Below, piece by piece: positions 1 through 9,435 of a stretch of DNA of 64,000 nt. The notes below the pieces were generated by a model that searched no databases, had not been told where the DNA came from, and worked only from the letters and a program-made list of their open reading frames with translations. Position 1 is the stretch's first letter, and each line of letters starts with the position of its first letter. The stretch comes from Agaribacillus aureus (GTDB lineage: Bacteria > Bacteroidota > Bacteroidia > Cytophagales > Cyclobacteriaceae), in the NCBI GenBank assembly GCA_030442055.1, contig JAUJEB010000007.1:62001-126000 (forward strand), given 5' to 3'. The position numbers and the translations under genes were made by a program.

Positions 1-1863
1 TGGGCCTTGCCGGATGGAGATAAAGTTAATAAGTATACCTATACAGTAGACCTGACCAAAGTAAAAGATGACAGAGTGACGGTAGAGCTGACCATTCAGC
101 AGCTAGGTTTAAATGAGGCAATTTTCAACCTGCCAAAAATAATTCCTGGTACCTACAAAGAAGCTGATTACGGCCGGTTTGTTTCTAATTTGAAAGCTTT
201 CGATAAAAAGGGAAAACCACTGGAAGTGATAAGGGAAGATGATAATACCTGGAAAATTGCCAAGGCCAAAAAGCTCAGAAAAATCACCTATGAAGTGGAC
301 GACACCTACGATGCCGATATGGGTGCCAATCAGGTCTATCCCATGGCCGGGACAAATATTGAGGATAAGGCCAACTTCGTATTAAACACCGGCGGGGTTT
401 TTGGTTATTTTGAGGGCATGAAAGAAAGTGAATTTGAACTTAATTTCATTAGACCCAAGGAGTTTTATGGCTCCACCGGACTTATACCGGAAGCCACCGG
501 CATCAAGTATCAGTATAATTTGAAAAAGGAGAATATTACCACCGGGGAGGAAGATAAATTGGTAGACAGGTTTGTGACATCTGATTATAATCTTTTAATC
601 GACTCTCCCATTATGTATAACAAACCCGATACGACTTTGATAGATGTAGGAGGGACAGAGGTGTTGATATCGGTATATTCTCCGAAAGGAATGGTTACTT
701 CAAAATTTATTGCCGAGAACATTGACGAGATTTTGAATGCGCAAAAAAGCTATTTGGGCGGTACCTTGCCGGTTGATAAATACGCCTTTATTTTTTACTG
801 TGAAGATCCGGCAAAATTAGCGCCTATTCAAGGGGCTCTGGAGCATTCCTATTCTTCCTTTTATTATTTTCCTGAAGTGCCCCAGGAAAACCTTCGTCAA
901 ACGGTCAAGGATGTAGCAGCCCACGAATTTTTCCATATTGTTACGCCTTTGAATATTCATTCTGAAGAAATTCAATACTTTGATTTTAACGACCCTCAAA
1001 TGTCCAAGCATCTCTGGATGTATGAGGGAGTAACAGAATATTCCGCCCACCATGTGCAGGTCAAATACGATTTAATCAGTGAGGAGCAATTTCTGGCCAC
1101 GATGCGTGAAAAGATGCAAACAGCCAGTTTTAGTTTTAATGATACCTTGTCATTTACTGACTTAAGTGAATATACGCTTCATAAGTATCCGGATCAATAC
1201 GGCAACGTTTATCAAAAAGGAGCACTAATTGCCATGATGATGGATATACAATTGCGGCATCTGTCAGATGGCGCCTACGGTATCCAGGATTTGATGAGGG
1301 ACCTGGCCAAAAAATATGGCAAAAATACACCCTTTAAAGACGAAGATCTATTTGATGAAATTGTGGCACTTACTTATCCGGAAATGGGAGAGTTTTTTGA
1401 TACTTATCTGATCAATGGAAATGTACTCCCTTACAAGGAGGTGTTAAAACTTGTAGGCGTTAATTATGACTTCGAAAGGTCGTATAAAGACTTTAGCTTT
1501 GGAAATATAAGCCTTGGCTATGACCAGGAAGCCCAGAAACTTATAGTGGCTGGCACCGAAGATATGAATGATTTTGGTGAAAAATTGGGCTATAAGGCTG
1601 GCGATTTGTTGTTGAAAGTAAATGGAAATGATATTCCACTTCAAGGATTAAGACAGTTTATTGACGGGATCAAAGCGGGCATGAAGGAGGGAGATATGTT
1701 TTCAGTAACTGTTTTGAGAACCAATGATTCGGGCGAGAAAGAAGAAATGACTCTGAGTCACGAAATATTCAAAGCGGGGCAAAAAGAGTATAACGCCTTG
1801 TCATTCGATGAAAATGCTACGGAGCAACAGGTGAAGATAAGAAAGAGCTGGTTAAAGCCATAA
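1..1863 (+). CDS. M61-family metallopeptidase with PDZ domain (5' partial)
   Basis: Zinc aminopeptidase of the glycyl-aminopeptidase (M61) type, probably periplasmic or surface-located. The reading frame is open through base 1, so the true start and any signal peptide lie upstream; the TTG at 7 is only the first possible start in the window. Counting from that TTG, the HEFFH zinc motif has H306 and H310, and the third ligand is expected to be E340 in the following YEGVTEY motif. A PDZ domain occupies about residues 500-590 (GYKAGDLLLKVNG). Roughly 620 residues fits the family. An inverted repeat follows the stop. The family is clear; the substrate is not. Confidence 0.88.
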   Translation, partial: WALPDGDKVNKYTYTVDLTKVKDDRVTVELTIQQLGLNEAIFNLPKIIPGTYKEADYGRFVSNLKAFDKKGKPLEVIREDDNTWKIAKAKKLRKITYEVDDTYDADMGANQVYPMAGTNIEDKANFVLNTGGVFGYFEGMKESEFELNFIRPKEFYGSTGLIPEATGIKYQYNLKKENITTGEEDKLVDRFVTSDYNLLIDSPIMYNKPDTTLIDVGGTEVLISVYSPKGMVTSKFIAENIDEILNAQKSYLGGTLPVDKYAFIFYCEDPAKLAPIQGALEHSYSSFYYFPEVPQENLRQTVKDVAAHEFFHIVTPLNIHSEEIQYFDFNDPQMSKHLWMYEGVTEYSAHHVQVKYDLISEEQFLATMREKMQTASFSFNDTLSFTDLSEYTLHKYPDQYGNVYQKGALIAMMMDIQLRHLSDGAYGIQDLMRDLAKKYGKNTPFKDEDLFDEIVALTYPEMGEFFDTYLINGNVLPYKEVLKLVGVNYDFERSYKDFSFGNISLGYDQEAQKLIVAGTEDMNDFGEKLGYKAGDLLLKVNGNDIPLQGLRQFIDGIKAGMKEGDMFSVTVLRTNDSGEKEEMTLSHEIFKAGQKEYNALSFDENATEQQVKIRKSWLKP

Positions 1864-1883
1864 CCTTAGCCATTGGCATTTAG

Positions 1884-1919
1884 CGAAAAATAGCTACTTC
1901 TATATGTGGCTATTTTTCG
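1884..1919 (+). terminator. Perfect inverted repeat after the M61 gene
   Basis: Two 11-base arms (1884-1894 and 1909-1919) are perfectly complementary around a 14-base loop. The 3' arm is T-rich, and the structure sits 21 bases after the peptidase stop. It is a plausible rho-independent terminator, although no long T run follows. Confidence 0.5.
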
Positions 1920-1936
1920 AGTTTAAAGAAAGTAAT

Positions 1937-2254
1937 ATGAATGTTCCTAAAGTGCTTCGGCACGTAGTAAGTTTTAAATTCAAAGATGATGCGACCCCAG
2001 AGCAAATTGGTGAAGCTGTTTTAAACTTTGAGAATCTACCAACAAAAATCCCTGAAATTATGGATTTTGAATGGGGAATCAATAATAGCACCGAAGGTCA
2101 TAGCAAGGGCTTTACCCATTGTTTTACATTGACTTTTAAAGATGAAAGCACTCGTGACATCTACCTGAAGCACAAAGATCACTTGGCTTTTGTAGATAAA
2201 ATAGGACTATTATTAGCCGATGTTTTCGTTATGGACTATTTAACCGGAGATTAA
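1937..2254 (+). CDS. Dabb-family (stress-responsive alpha/beta barrel) protein
   Basis: A 105-residue ferredoxin-like dimeric barrel protein of the Dabb family. The pattern includes an N-terminal LRHVVSFKFKDD strand, an acidic helix, a central DFEWGIN strand and a C-terminal DVFVMDYL strand. I chose ATG 1937, preceded by an AAAGAAAG purine stretch, over ATG 1904, because 1904 lies inside the upstream hairpin and adds 11 atypical residues. Biochemical roles vary in this family and none can be assigned here. Confidence 0.8.
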   Translation: MNVPKVLRHVVSFKFKDDATPEQIGEAVLNFENLPTKIPEIMDFEWGINNSTEGHSKGFTHCFTLTFKDESTRDIYLKHKDHLAFVDKIGLLLADVFVMDYLTGD

Positions 2255-2353
2255 CAATTTTTTGAAATGTCAATGAACCGGCCTTTACCCAAAAGGGAGC
2301 TTCCTCCGAGCGAAAGGTGCTCCTAAAATAATTTCACAGTGATTTTACCGTAA

Positions 2354-4165
2354 TCAGGCTTGTTTCTTTTCCGTAACAGATTCCAGCTCCTCTTTGAGTT
2401 TACTTTCCCTTTTCAGCGCCATTTCATACTGTTTTTTGACGTGGCTGATATCAAAGGCAAAGTTTAAAACCTTGCTGGGCTCGTTGTTATTGTCCAGTAT
2501 CACCGAATAGCTGCCAACGACATTTACTTTGGCGCCATTTTTAGCTATCAATGTATATTCTCCTGTATTGACTATCCCCTTTTTGAAACCTTCCCACATT
2601 TGCCTGTATTCATCACTGTTAACGTAAGCTTTATCCATGAACACCTGGCTGTTTTTGCCTTTTAGTTCCTCCAACGAATATTTTACCAGATGGCAAAAAG
2701 ACTCGTCCGCATCCAAAATTTTGCCGGAAATATCGTATTCGATAAAAGTAGTGCCGTTTTTGTGAATGGCTTCCATTCTTCTTTCCAGGTCAAAAGCGTT
2801 CCTTCTCATTTCTTCCTGTGTGGCAGTGAGCTCCTCCATATTTTGTCTCATTTCTTCCTCCTGGGAACGCAACTGCTCGGCCTGCTCTTGAGAGTTTTGA
2901 TACAGGACCTGCGTACGGTCGTTGATTCTGGTATTGGTAATGGATGCAGCTATTATTTCCCCAAGCTTTTCCAGGAAGTGAATATGGTATTTTTCAATTT
3001 TATGAAACGATGCGATTTCGATAACTCCCTCTATGACCTGATCATTTTTTAGCGGAACAATGACTATATTTCTCGGTACAGATGTGCCAAGTCCCGAAGT
3101 AATGTTCACATAATTCTTCGGAATTTCGGTCATATATATTGTTTCTTTTTCTAGCACGCACTGTCCTACCAATCCCTGGCCCACGGCCACCCTCTTTTCC
3201 AGAAATTTTTTGCGCTCAAAGGCATAACAGCCTTGCAATTCCAGGAAGCGTTCCTCTCCTTCCTCTTTGATCACAAACATGCCACCCTGATTGGCATTCA
3301 GATATTTTACCAAATAACTGATGACCTCATAAGACAAATCCTCCAGGCCGGTCTTGTTGTCCCTGATGATGTTACTTATCTCGGCAATACCGACATTCAT
3401 GAATTTTTCATTCCTTTCTCTTTCCGCGCCCTCCATGAGATTTTTTCGCATGTTCATCAGTGCATTTCCCATTTCATCGTCTTCGGCAATTTCATAATCC
3501 AGATCGAAATTGGCATTGGCAATATGATTGGCGAATTCAATATTTGTCTGCATTCTTTGATCAAATGCTTTCAGTGAGTCCTTGTTTATGGTGTGTTGCT
3601 TACTTTCTTTTTCCTGATTATAGGCATAGTAGCCTGCCAATAACACAGCCAGGAGCAATAAACCTATATGCAGCAAAAAGGTCGATAAACCCATATGTGG
3701 CAATTCTGTAATGAATACCTTTTGAACGACCTGGCTTTCGTCAATGGTCCCTAAATATTGCATGTAGGCAACACCGGAATGGTGAAGCACGAGAATTGAG
3801 GTCAGAGGAATAAAAACACGCCAATTCCGATAGGTAAGCAAGGCGATGACGGCTACGAAAGCTGTAAAATGTGTTTCGAACAACCCGTGCATCTGATAAA
3901 TAAACTGCGCGGTGAAAAATGCCAGACTGACACTGGCGAGATATTGGTTTAAGCTTTTTGTTGGAGAAGTAAACCTGGCGATGAAGTATATTGCGAGGTT
4001 CAGCACACCGACACCAACGCCGGCCCACCAGGTGTTATGAAAAATCGCAAAAACCAATCCCAAAGCAAAGTAGAAAACCAGTAGTAGTTCTATGATTTTA
4101 TTCGACTTTTTGTAGAATTCCTGTAAAAAGAAAGCCAATCCATCATTTTCTCTCGTAGCAGTCAT
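2354..4165 (-). CDS. Membrane sensor with HAMP-like, GAF and PAS domains, no output domain
   Basis: A 603-residue protein. Residues about 20-185 form roughly six membrane helices of an integral sensor module containing QMHGLFETHF. A HAMP-like linker follows at about 195-245 (ANFDLDYEIAEDDEMGNAL), then a GAF domain (about 250-400), a Gln/Glu-rich coiled coil (about 412-465) and a PAS domain (about 465-590). No histidine kinase, GGDEF, cyclase or methyl-accepting signalling domain can be seen, so it may signal through a partner. No obvious partner gene is adjacent. The ligand is unknown. Confidence 0.8.
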   Translation of the reverse strand: MTATRENDGLAFFLQEFYKKSNKIIELLLVFYFALGLVFAIFHNTWWAGVGVGVLNLAIYFIARFTSPTKSLNQYLASVSLAFFTAQFIYQMHGLFETHFTAFVAVIALLTYRNWRVFIPLTSILVLHHSGVAYMQYLGTIDESQVVQKVFITELPHMGLSTFLLHIGLLLLAVLLAGYYAYNQEKESKQHTINKDSLKAFDQRMQTNIEFANHIANANFDLDYEIAEDDEMGNALMNMRKNLMEGAERERNEKFMNVGIAEISNIIRDNKTGLEDLSYEVISYLVKYLNANQGGMFVIKEEGEERFLELQGCYAFERKKFLEKRVAVGQGLVGQCVLEKETIYMTEIPKNYVNITSGLGTSVPRNIVIVPLKNDQVIEGVIEIASFHKIEKYHIHFLEKLGEIIAASITNTRINDRTQVLYQNSQEQAEQLRSQEEEMRQNMEELTATQEEMRRNAFDLERRMEAIHKNGTTFIEYDISGKILDADESFCHLVKYSLEELKGKNSQVFMDKAYVNSDEYRQMWEGFKKGIVNTGEYTLIAKNGAKVNVVGSYSVILDNNNEPSKVLNFAFDISHVKKQYEMALKRESKLKEELESVTEKKQA

Positions 4166-4176
4166 TGATTAGATAA

Positions 4177-4407
4177 TTATAGTATAACATCATTAATTTC
4201 ATTATTTCCCGTTAAGGAGTTTCCAAGGGCTGTAAAAGTGGAAAGTGACAGCTGTTGGTATGAGGTTCCCGAAACATACCCGAATGCCCGGCCTGGGGTG
4301 CGACCGGCTGGCATGTTAGTTGCTATACCATGATCCATGGGATGGGTAGGATTACCCTTATCATATTTCGTTTCTAAATTTGCCACTTCAGTATTTTTTC
4401 CTGTCAC
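4177..4407 (-). CDS. Small ORF of unknown function, possibly spurious
   Basis: A 76-codon frame with a GTG start, ending 11 bases before the GAF/PAS sensor start on the same strand. The product is soluble, rich in Gly, Asn and Thr, and not recognised. No convincing ribosome-binding site is seen. It could be a small gene co-transcribed with the sensor or chance, and it sits beside another coding-like fragment (4494-4673). Confidence 0.25.
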   Translation of the reverse strand: MTGKNTEVANLETKYDKGNPTHPMDHGIATNMPAGRTPGRAFGYVSGTSYQQLSLSTFTALGNSLTGNNEINDVIL

Positions 4408-5074
4408 ATTTTAAAAAGTGATCAGCTCCCTTTAGACGTTGACCAAACTCCTTATATTTTAAAGCCACGAAATTGATAATTAACAGAAAAATATTAATCA
4501 ATCCTTTTCATTTTACCCGTGGCATTCAGGTCTACATTTACAGCCACCGTTACCTGGCTTTGGGTTTTAGGGGTAGCACTCGGCATGGTAAAACTGGTGT
4601 TTATCCAGCCAAAAAATAAATCCTCCTCCAAACAATCGAAGCAGACGCTTGAAACCAAAGTAGTTAAGCCGCTTTATAAATCTAAGTTATGGAATTGGGC
4701 AGGTGGAGTCAAATCCAAAGGTTGTCGGAGAGGCACGGTGAATGTAATAACTTATCTTAATCTGTTGTGAAAGGTCAATAGGATGTCCGGTTTAACTGTA
4801 TTTTTTGCGCTCACGGGAGTGATATGTAGCCATTATTCTTTCTAATCAAGGATTTCAAACAATATTTGGGCAAATTATATGGGTGTAATGTTGGCAGAAT
4901 AAAAAACCGGCCAATCAGCTGATGACGCAGGCGACTTCCGGGATTTTATTCATGTCAGGCATCCACCCGACGGTGTTATGAAATCATTATGATTCTGTTA
5001 TCAGTGGCCGGAAGTATAACATATAGCCAGAAAAGTGCGTAAATTATGCTAGAAACGCCAAACTAAATGAAATT
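4408..5074. other. 667-bp gap, possibly holding decayed coding sequence
   Basis: No intact gene was recognised. On the minus strand, 4494-4673 is open for about 60 codons. Its downstream half translates to a plausible beta-rich C-terminus (QVTVAVNVDLNATGKMKRID, stop at 4494), but there is no upstream start apart from an internal ATG at 4586 that would give only 31 residues. The remainder (4674-5074) has no convincing frame, hairpin or promoter. Confidence 0.35.
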
Positions 5075-5290
5075 ATGGAAACCAACAGTTTCAAAGTGTC
5101 GATTTACGAGGCTCTTGAGACACTAGACCTGGATCAAATTGATCAGGTATTGTGTTATGTCAGAGAATTGCAGCATTCTCCAGAGCGCAGCTCGGATTAT
5201 AAGCGATTCAGGCAAAATGCCATGAGGCAAATCAAGGAGGCTTTAAAGGCAGAAAAAGCGGCAGAAAATTTCGAGCTTCAGTTAGCCTAA
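5075..5290 (+). CDS. Small helical protein of unknown function
   Basis: A 71-residue, strongly helical, charged protein. The N-terminus (YEALETLDLDQIDQVLCYVR) resembles a short regulatory or antitoxin-like helix pair. The C-terminal half is rich in Lys, Glu and Ala. ATG start. It is monocistronic between a non-coding gap and a convergent nitrilase gene. No toxin partner is visible nearby. Function unknown. Confidence 0.55.
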   Translation: METNSFKVSIYEALETLDLDQIDQVLCYVRELQHSPERSSDYKRFRQNAMRQIKEALKAEKAAENFELQLA

Positions 5291-5305
5291 CGGACGACCC
5301 GATAG

Positions 5306-5340
5306 CCTGTTTAATAGCTCGATCAAATTGAGCTAACAGG
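5306..5340 (+). terminator. Possible terminator hairpin
   Basis: The right arm 5330-5340 pairs with 5306-5311 and 5316-5320, with a four-base bulge in the left arm and a nine-base loop. It lies 16 bases after the small ORF stop. No T tract follows, so it is only a possible terminator. Confidence 0.35.
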
Positions 5341-5461
5341 TCACTTTACCCCCTTCCCACAGCGGCAAAACTTTCAGCCTTTACAGCTGGAGTAAAGCGG
5401 TAACAATCCCGGTATCTCTCAGATAATATAAATGTAGCCCAAGGCGCGGGCCATTTTTGGT

Positions 5462-6403
5462 TTAATTATTTCTTTGTTTATTTACGCTTAAGGTAAATAC
5501 GTCGGGTCTTTGGTAATGCCCGCTTACATCAAGGGTCATTTTTTCTTTATAGATTTCATCCAGATTGATTTCCTGAAAAAGGATAGTTTCTTGATCAAAT
5601 ACAGGTGCTGTCATGTATTTACCATCAGGTCCGATAACACAGCTTCCTCCATTCAGGATCATTTTATCCGGATTACCTTCCAGGGAAGGAGGTAATGTTA
5701 ATTTCGAGGGCAGGTCACCCGCTTTCAGGATCTGGCCAGCTGCCAGAACGAAACATCTTCCCTCGAAGGCATATTGCCTGCTGGCAATCTGGTGCATCTC
5801 ATGGACTGTCGGCCATACTGCTACATGTATTTGTTCATCACTGTCATGCATAGCCTGCCGGGCTAGCGGCATCCAGTGTTCCCAACAAATTAAGCCATTG
5901 ATTCTTCCATATGCTGTTTCGACGCTGTGTAATCCCATGCCGTCGCCCATACCGTACACCAACTTTTCGGTATAGGTTGGCATCAATTTGCGATGATGGT
6001 TGGCAATCTGTCCCTTTTCGTTGATTGTTAGCAAGGTATTGAATATGGTTCCGCTTGCTTTGCCACTTTTGGTAGTTTCATTGAGCCCCATACAAATTAC
6101 CACCTTGTTATTTTTAGCTGCCTGACACAATTGACTGATTTCAGGTCCCGGAATTTGCACACTGTTATGAAACAATTCACTAAACACCTCCTTGGCCGGC
6201 TCATAATTCCACTGTGCTACTTCAGGACAATAATCCAGCCATGCGGGGTATCCGCTTAGCCAGGTTTCGCCAAATACAATAATTTCAGCGCCATTGTCAG
6301 CAGCTTCCTGCACCAGGTCCAGGGATTTTTCAAGACTTTTATTCAGGTCCAGATAGACGGGGCTGTGCTGGACTATGGCGACATTTATGGTTTTGTTCAT
6401 CAT
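5462..6403 (-). CDS. Nitrilase-family carbon-nitrogen hydrolase
   Basis: A 313-residue cytoplasmic hydrolase with the full catalytic triad in context: E46 in FGETWLSGYP, K139 in HRKLMPTYTEK and C173 in LICWEHWMPLAR. The CWEHWMPL block matches true nitrilases (branch 1) better than omega-amidases or beta-ureidopropionases, so conversion of nitriles to carboxylates and ammonia is the best guess. It is transcribed divergently from a Crp-family regulator 62 bp away, which may control it. The exact substrate cannot be read from sequence. Confidence 0.88.
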   Translation of the reverse strand: MMNKTINVAIVQHSPVYLDLNKSLEKSLDLVQEAADNGAEIIVFGETWLSGYPAWLDYCPEVAQWNYEPAKEVFSELFHNSVQIPGPEISQLCQAAKNNKVVICMGLNETTKSGKASGTIFNTLLTINEKGQIANHHRKLMPTYTEKLVYGMGDGMGLHSVETAYGRINGLICWEHWMPLARQAMHDSDEQIHVAVWPTVHEMHQIASRQYAFEGRCFVLAAGQILKAGDLPSKLTLPPSLEGNPDKMILNGGSCVIGPDGKYMTAPVFDQETILFQEINLDEIYKEKMTLDVSGHYQRPDVFTLSVNKQRNN

Positions 6404-6465
6404 ATTTATCCCAGATTAAAAGTAATTTTAAGTGTTCTTAGGTAAAATTCAAAACAATTGGTTTT

Positions 6466-7035
6466 ATGAAAAATCTGCAAAAGGTGCTATTTGATATGGT
6501 AAATTTTGATACCGAAGCATGGAATGACTTTAGCAGCAGGTGGAAGATCAAAAAGGTACCTAAAAATGAATTCCTGATTAAAAAGGGGATGGTGGAGAAA
6601 CACTTCTATTTTGTAAACAAAGGGGTTTTAAGAGCTTATCACATAAAAGACGGGGAAGAAATATGTATTGGGTTCACCTATGACAATGACTTTTCGGGAG
6701 GCTACGATTCCTTTCTCACGGAAAAACCTACCCAGTTTTACATACAGGCCCTGGTGGATTCAGAGTTATTGGCCATTTCACGTGAAGATATGAACCTGAT
6801 GTTTGACAGGTATAAAAGCGTTGAAAGATGGGGGAGGCTATTTAATGAGAAACTATTGCTGGGTAAAGGGTTGCGGGAAGTGGCTATCCTTTCCTATTCT
6901 GCCGAGGAGAGATACCGAAGATTGATGACCCAGAGCCCCCATTGCCTGCAGCTGATCCCTCAAAAATACCTGGCCTCCTATTTGGCAATGACGCCGGAAA
7001 CCTTTAGCCGCTTAAGAAAAAAGGTCAAAATCTGA
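6466..7035 (+). CDS. Crp/Fnr-family transcriptional regulator
   Basis: A 189-residue regulator with an N-terminal cyclic-nucleotide-binding-like beta barrel (about 20-115) and a C-terminal helix-turn-helix (about 150-189, QKYLASYLAMTPETFSRLRK). The wing after the recognition helix is short, as is common for this Bacteroidota subfamily. The phosphate-binding cassette is not the canonical cAMP-binding type, so the effector is unknown. Its divergent position suggests autoregulation and control of the nitrilase gene (inferred). Confidence 0.85.
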   Translation: MKNLQKVLFDMVNFDTEAWNDFSSRWKIKKVPKNEFLIKKGMVEKHFYFVNKGVLRAYHIKDGEEICIGFTYDNDFSGGYDSFLTEKPTQFYIQALVDSELLAISREDMNLMFDRYKSVERWGRLFNEKLLLGKGLREVAILSYSAEERYRRLMTQSPHCLQLIPQKYLASYLAMTPETFSRLRKKVKI

Positions 7036-7052
7036 AACTTGATGTAGATCAA

Positions 7053-7082
7053 GTTGCACGCTATGATTTTACTTTAATTTTG
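7053..7082 (+). promoter_or_regulatory. Bacteroidota-type promoter for the DinB gene
   Basis: A perfect -7 element TAATTTTG (7075-7082) is preceded after 18 bases by GTTG (7053-7056), matching the -33 TTTG at three of four bases. Transcription would begin near 7089, downstream of a possible TTG start at 7085, which supports ATG 7109 as the gene start. Confidence 0.55.
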
Positions 7083-7108
7083 AGTTGAAAATTAAATTCA
7101 ATAGCATC

Positions 7109-7672
7109 ATGATTGAAGTAAACGCTTATTTAAGTCAACTGACGACTGATACAGAGGAGGTTATTACTTTTATAAAAACAGAAGTTATGAACCTTGATGA
7201 AAGCAGATTGTCTCATAAATCCGATAGCAGGAGTTGGAGTATTCTGGAATGCATAGAGCATATGAATATTGCTACCCGGCATTACATAGATATCATAGCA
7301 ATAAAGCTGCCACAGGCCTTATCCAAAAATACCAGTCCGGTAAAATACTTTAAGAGCGGCCTTCTGGGCAAATTATCGATCAAAGCCATGTCACCAACAG
7401 CTAACCAGGAGATTAAATCAAAGGTAAAAACCTTTTCCCGATTTGAACCGGTAACGGCTTTGTCGAAAGGAAAGTCAGCGGTGATTGGGGAGTTTTTACA
7501 ATTAAACGAAACATTGTTGGATCAACTGTCCAAAGCAAGGCACGTCAATGTAAACGCCATTAGAATAAAATCGGGCATTGGCAGTATTATAAGATTCAAA
7601 CTGCCGGACGCTTTTGGGTTTGTTGTCGGGCACAATCAAAGGCATGTACTACAGATCAAACGCTTACTATAA
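7109..7672 (+). CDS. DinB-family (DinB_2-like) protein
   Basis: A 187-residue four-helix-bundle protein. The family pattern is visible as WSILECIEHM near the N-terminus and GHNQRHVLQIKRL at the C-terminus, which would supply the metal-binding histidines. Members include thiol-dependent transferases and stress-induced proteins; the specific role here is unknown. It converges with the TerC-like gene. Confidence 0.8.
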   Translation: MIEVNAYLSQLTTDTEEVITFIKTEVMNLDESRLSHKSDSRSWSILECIEHMNIATRHYIDIIAIKLPQALSKNTSPVKYFKSGLLGKLSIKAMSPTANQEIKSKVKTFSRFEPVTALSKGKSAVIGEFLQLNETLLDQLSKARHVNVNAIRIKSGIGSIIRFKLPDAFGFVVGHNQRHVLQIKRLL

Positions 7673-7707
7673 AGGAAAGACTAGAGGTGGTCACACCTAA
7701 AAAAAGG

Positions 7708-8667
7708 TTAGGCGGTTTTTTCTTTTGGCGCCTCGGGTTTTAAGATAGATATCACAATAGATAATACAATGGTAGCAATAATGACGGTAAAAGAAACGCC
7801 GGTTGGGATATCAATACTAAATATTTCCAGCAACATTTTGCCCCCGATAAAAATTAATACAAATGATAGTCCTTTCTGCAACAAATGAAATTTATCGAGA
7901 ACGCCTGCCAGCAGGAAGAACATGGCTCTAAGTCCTAAAACGGCAAAAATATTGGAGGTGTATAATATGAATTCGCTATTGGTTATGGCAAAAGCGGCTG
8001 GTATGGAATCTACCGCAAAAATCAGGTCGGTTGTTTCGATCAGAATAAGCACCAAAAACAAGGGCGTGAATAAAAAACCCTTCTGTGTCTTGACGAAGAA
8101 TCTGCCAAAGTGATGGGTTTTGGTCATCTTGAAGTGCTTTCTGACGAATTTTACTACAAAACTGGTTTCGGGATTAAACTCTTCTTCTTCATCCTCAAAA
8201 AATAATTTTATTCCCGAATAAACCAAAAAGGCGCCAAAAATATATAGTATCCAGTGCAGTTTGCTAACCAGGAATACTCCGGCAAAAATGAAGATGCCCC
8301 GAAAAATTACGGCGCCGATTATTCCCCAGAATAAGATTTTATGATAATATTCTTCATCGATCCGGAAATATTTTAGAATGAGGATGATGACAAAAATGTT
8401 ATCAACGGATAGTGCCTTTTCTGTGACGTAGGCTGAAAAATACTCCAGCATTGGCTCGGAGCCCCCGTCGTATTTGTAAATAACGAATCCAAATAAAACC
8501 GAAATGAAAATCCAGAATATAGTTTGATAAAGCGCGGACTTGGTGGAGATCTTTTTGGCTGATTTATTTAAAACACCTAAATCAATAATCAAAAAGGTCA
8601 CTATTATTATTCCAAAAAGGATAAATAACGTTGTCTCATTGTTATCTGATATGAAACCCAATTGCAT
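7708..8667 (-). CDS. TerC/Alx-family membrane transporter
   Basis: A 319-residue protein with about eight to nine membrane helices. It carries the family's conserved acidic motifs TEKALSVDNIFV and ETTDLIFAVDSIPA, which line the proposed metal path. A cytoplasmic charged loop (FEDEEEEFNPE) separates two halves. TerC/Alx proteins are linked to manganese export and metal homeostasis; this size fits the Alx-like subgroup. I chose ATG 8667 over a TTG five codons upstream. No yybP-ykoY riboswitch was recognised upstream. Confidence 0.87.
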   Translation of the reverse strand: MQLGFISDNNETTLFILFGIIIVTFLIIDLGVLNKSAKKISTKSALYQTIFWIFISVLFGFVIYKYDGGSEPMLEYFSAYVTEKALSVDNIFVIILILKYFRIDEEYYHKILFWGIIGAVIFRGIFIFAGVFLVSKLHWILYIFGAFLVYSGIKLFFEDEEEEFNPETSFVVKFVRKHFKMTKTHHFGRFFVKTQKGFLFTPLFLVLILIETTDLIFAVDSIPAAFAITNSEFILYTSNIFAVLGLRAMFFLLAGVLDKFHLLQKGLSFVLIFIGGKMLLEIFSIDIPTGVSFTVIIATIVLSIVISILKPEAPKEKTA

Positions 8668-9195
8668 AAATTTCCGCGTCAATTACTTTAGGGGTTGGTT
8701 AATTAGGTAAGTAAAGTATGTTTTCGATTTTAATGATAAAATCACCCATTAAAAATGCAGGGTAAAAATATCATTTTCCATTTAATTAAAAAAAATAACC
8801 AGGCCCCCCACATTCTCAACCCAATGTATGTTTTTGTCGGCCTTAAATAGATAAGGCTGATCGCAAACATTTTTTATCACAAAACCTGTGTCTAAAGCCG
8901 GAGCTGAAAACTGCAAAAATCTTTTTAACAAATGAATAATTTTAAAAAACTAATTAACCTTATGATGAAAATTGCCTCAATTTGAACCTTTCGCATCATA
9001 TCCTAACTAATTCGACCTTAATTCTTTAACTTTGAATTTAGAACAATATAATGCAAATAATACTTACGTAAATATAGTCAAAATCTCTGGTGTAAGGTTT
9101 AGCCTAAACAAGCAATTTTGTATTTGATACTTGCACTTGATAAAGATGAAATTATTTGTTAAATTACTGTTTAAGATCTTATAAATATTTTCAAA
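8668..9195. other. 528-bp AT-rich intergenic region
   Basis: A divergent spacer between the TerC-like gene and a small membrane-protein gene. It is strongly AT-rich and has no convincing ORF. A TAACTTTG box (9027-9034) matches the -7 consensus but has no TTTG at proper spacing, so it is not called a promoter. Confidence 0.5.
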
Positions 9196-9435
9196 ATGAC
9201 CACTAGTGTCTTTCATTTAATTCTTTTTGGTTTTACCTACGTAATTTTGGTGTATTTTATATTTACACTTTTACGTAAGCGGAGATTTAACTCCGGAAAC
9301 GAAGGTAACGATGACGGTGGGATTGAAATATTTACTCCACCAAAACTGGACTTGCCTCCAGGTGTCTCCTTGCCCACAGGCAAAGGTCCCGGCAAAAAAA
9401 TTGGCACGGAAGAAAGCGAAGAAATACTAACTTAA
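9196..9435 (+). CDS. Small single-pass membrane protein
   Basis: A 79-residue protein with one N-terminal membrane helix (about 5-25), a basic stop-transfer LRKRRF, then an acidic, Pro/Gly-rich cytoplasmic tail. Its last 9 bases overlap the 3' end of the convergent Fur-family gene. No family was recognised. Confidence 0.6.
   Translation: MTTSVFHLILFGFTYVILVYFIFTLLRKRRFNSGNEGNDDGGIEIFTPPKLDLPPGVSLPTGKGPGKKIGTEESEEILT

Noticed and set aside
4519-4770. Plus-strand 83-codon ORF with a hydrophobic start
   Set aside because: GTG start with no ribosome-binding site, a low-complexity basic middle, and overlap with a better coding-like frame on the other strand.
9027-9034. TAACTTTG box upstream of the small membrane-protein gene
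   Set aside because: Perfect -7 match but no TTTG at 17-23 bases upstream and about 160 bp from the gene; AT-rich DNA gives such matches by chance.
8668-9195. Manganese (yybP-ykoY) riboswitch upstream of the TerC-like gene
   Set aside because: Looked for because TerC/Alx genes often carry it; the expected conserved core and stem were not recognised.
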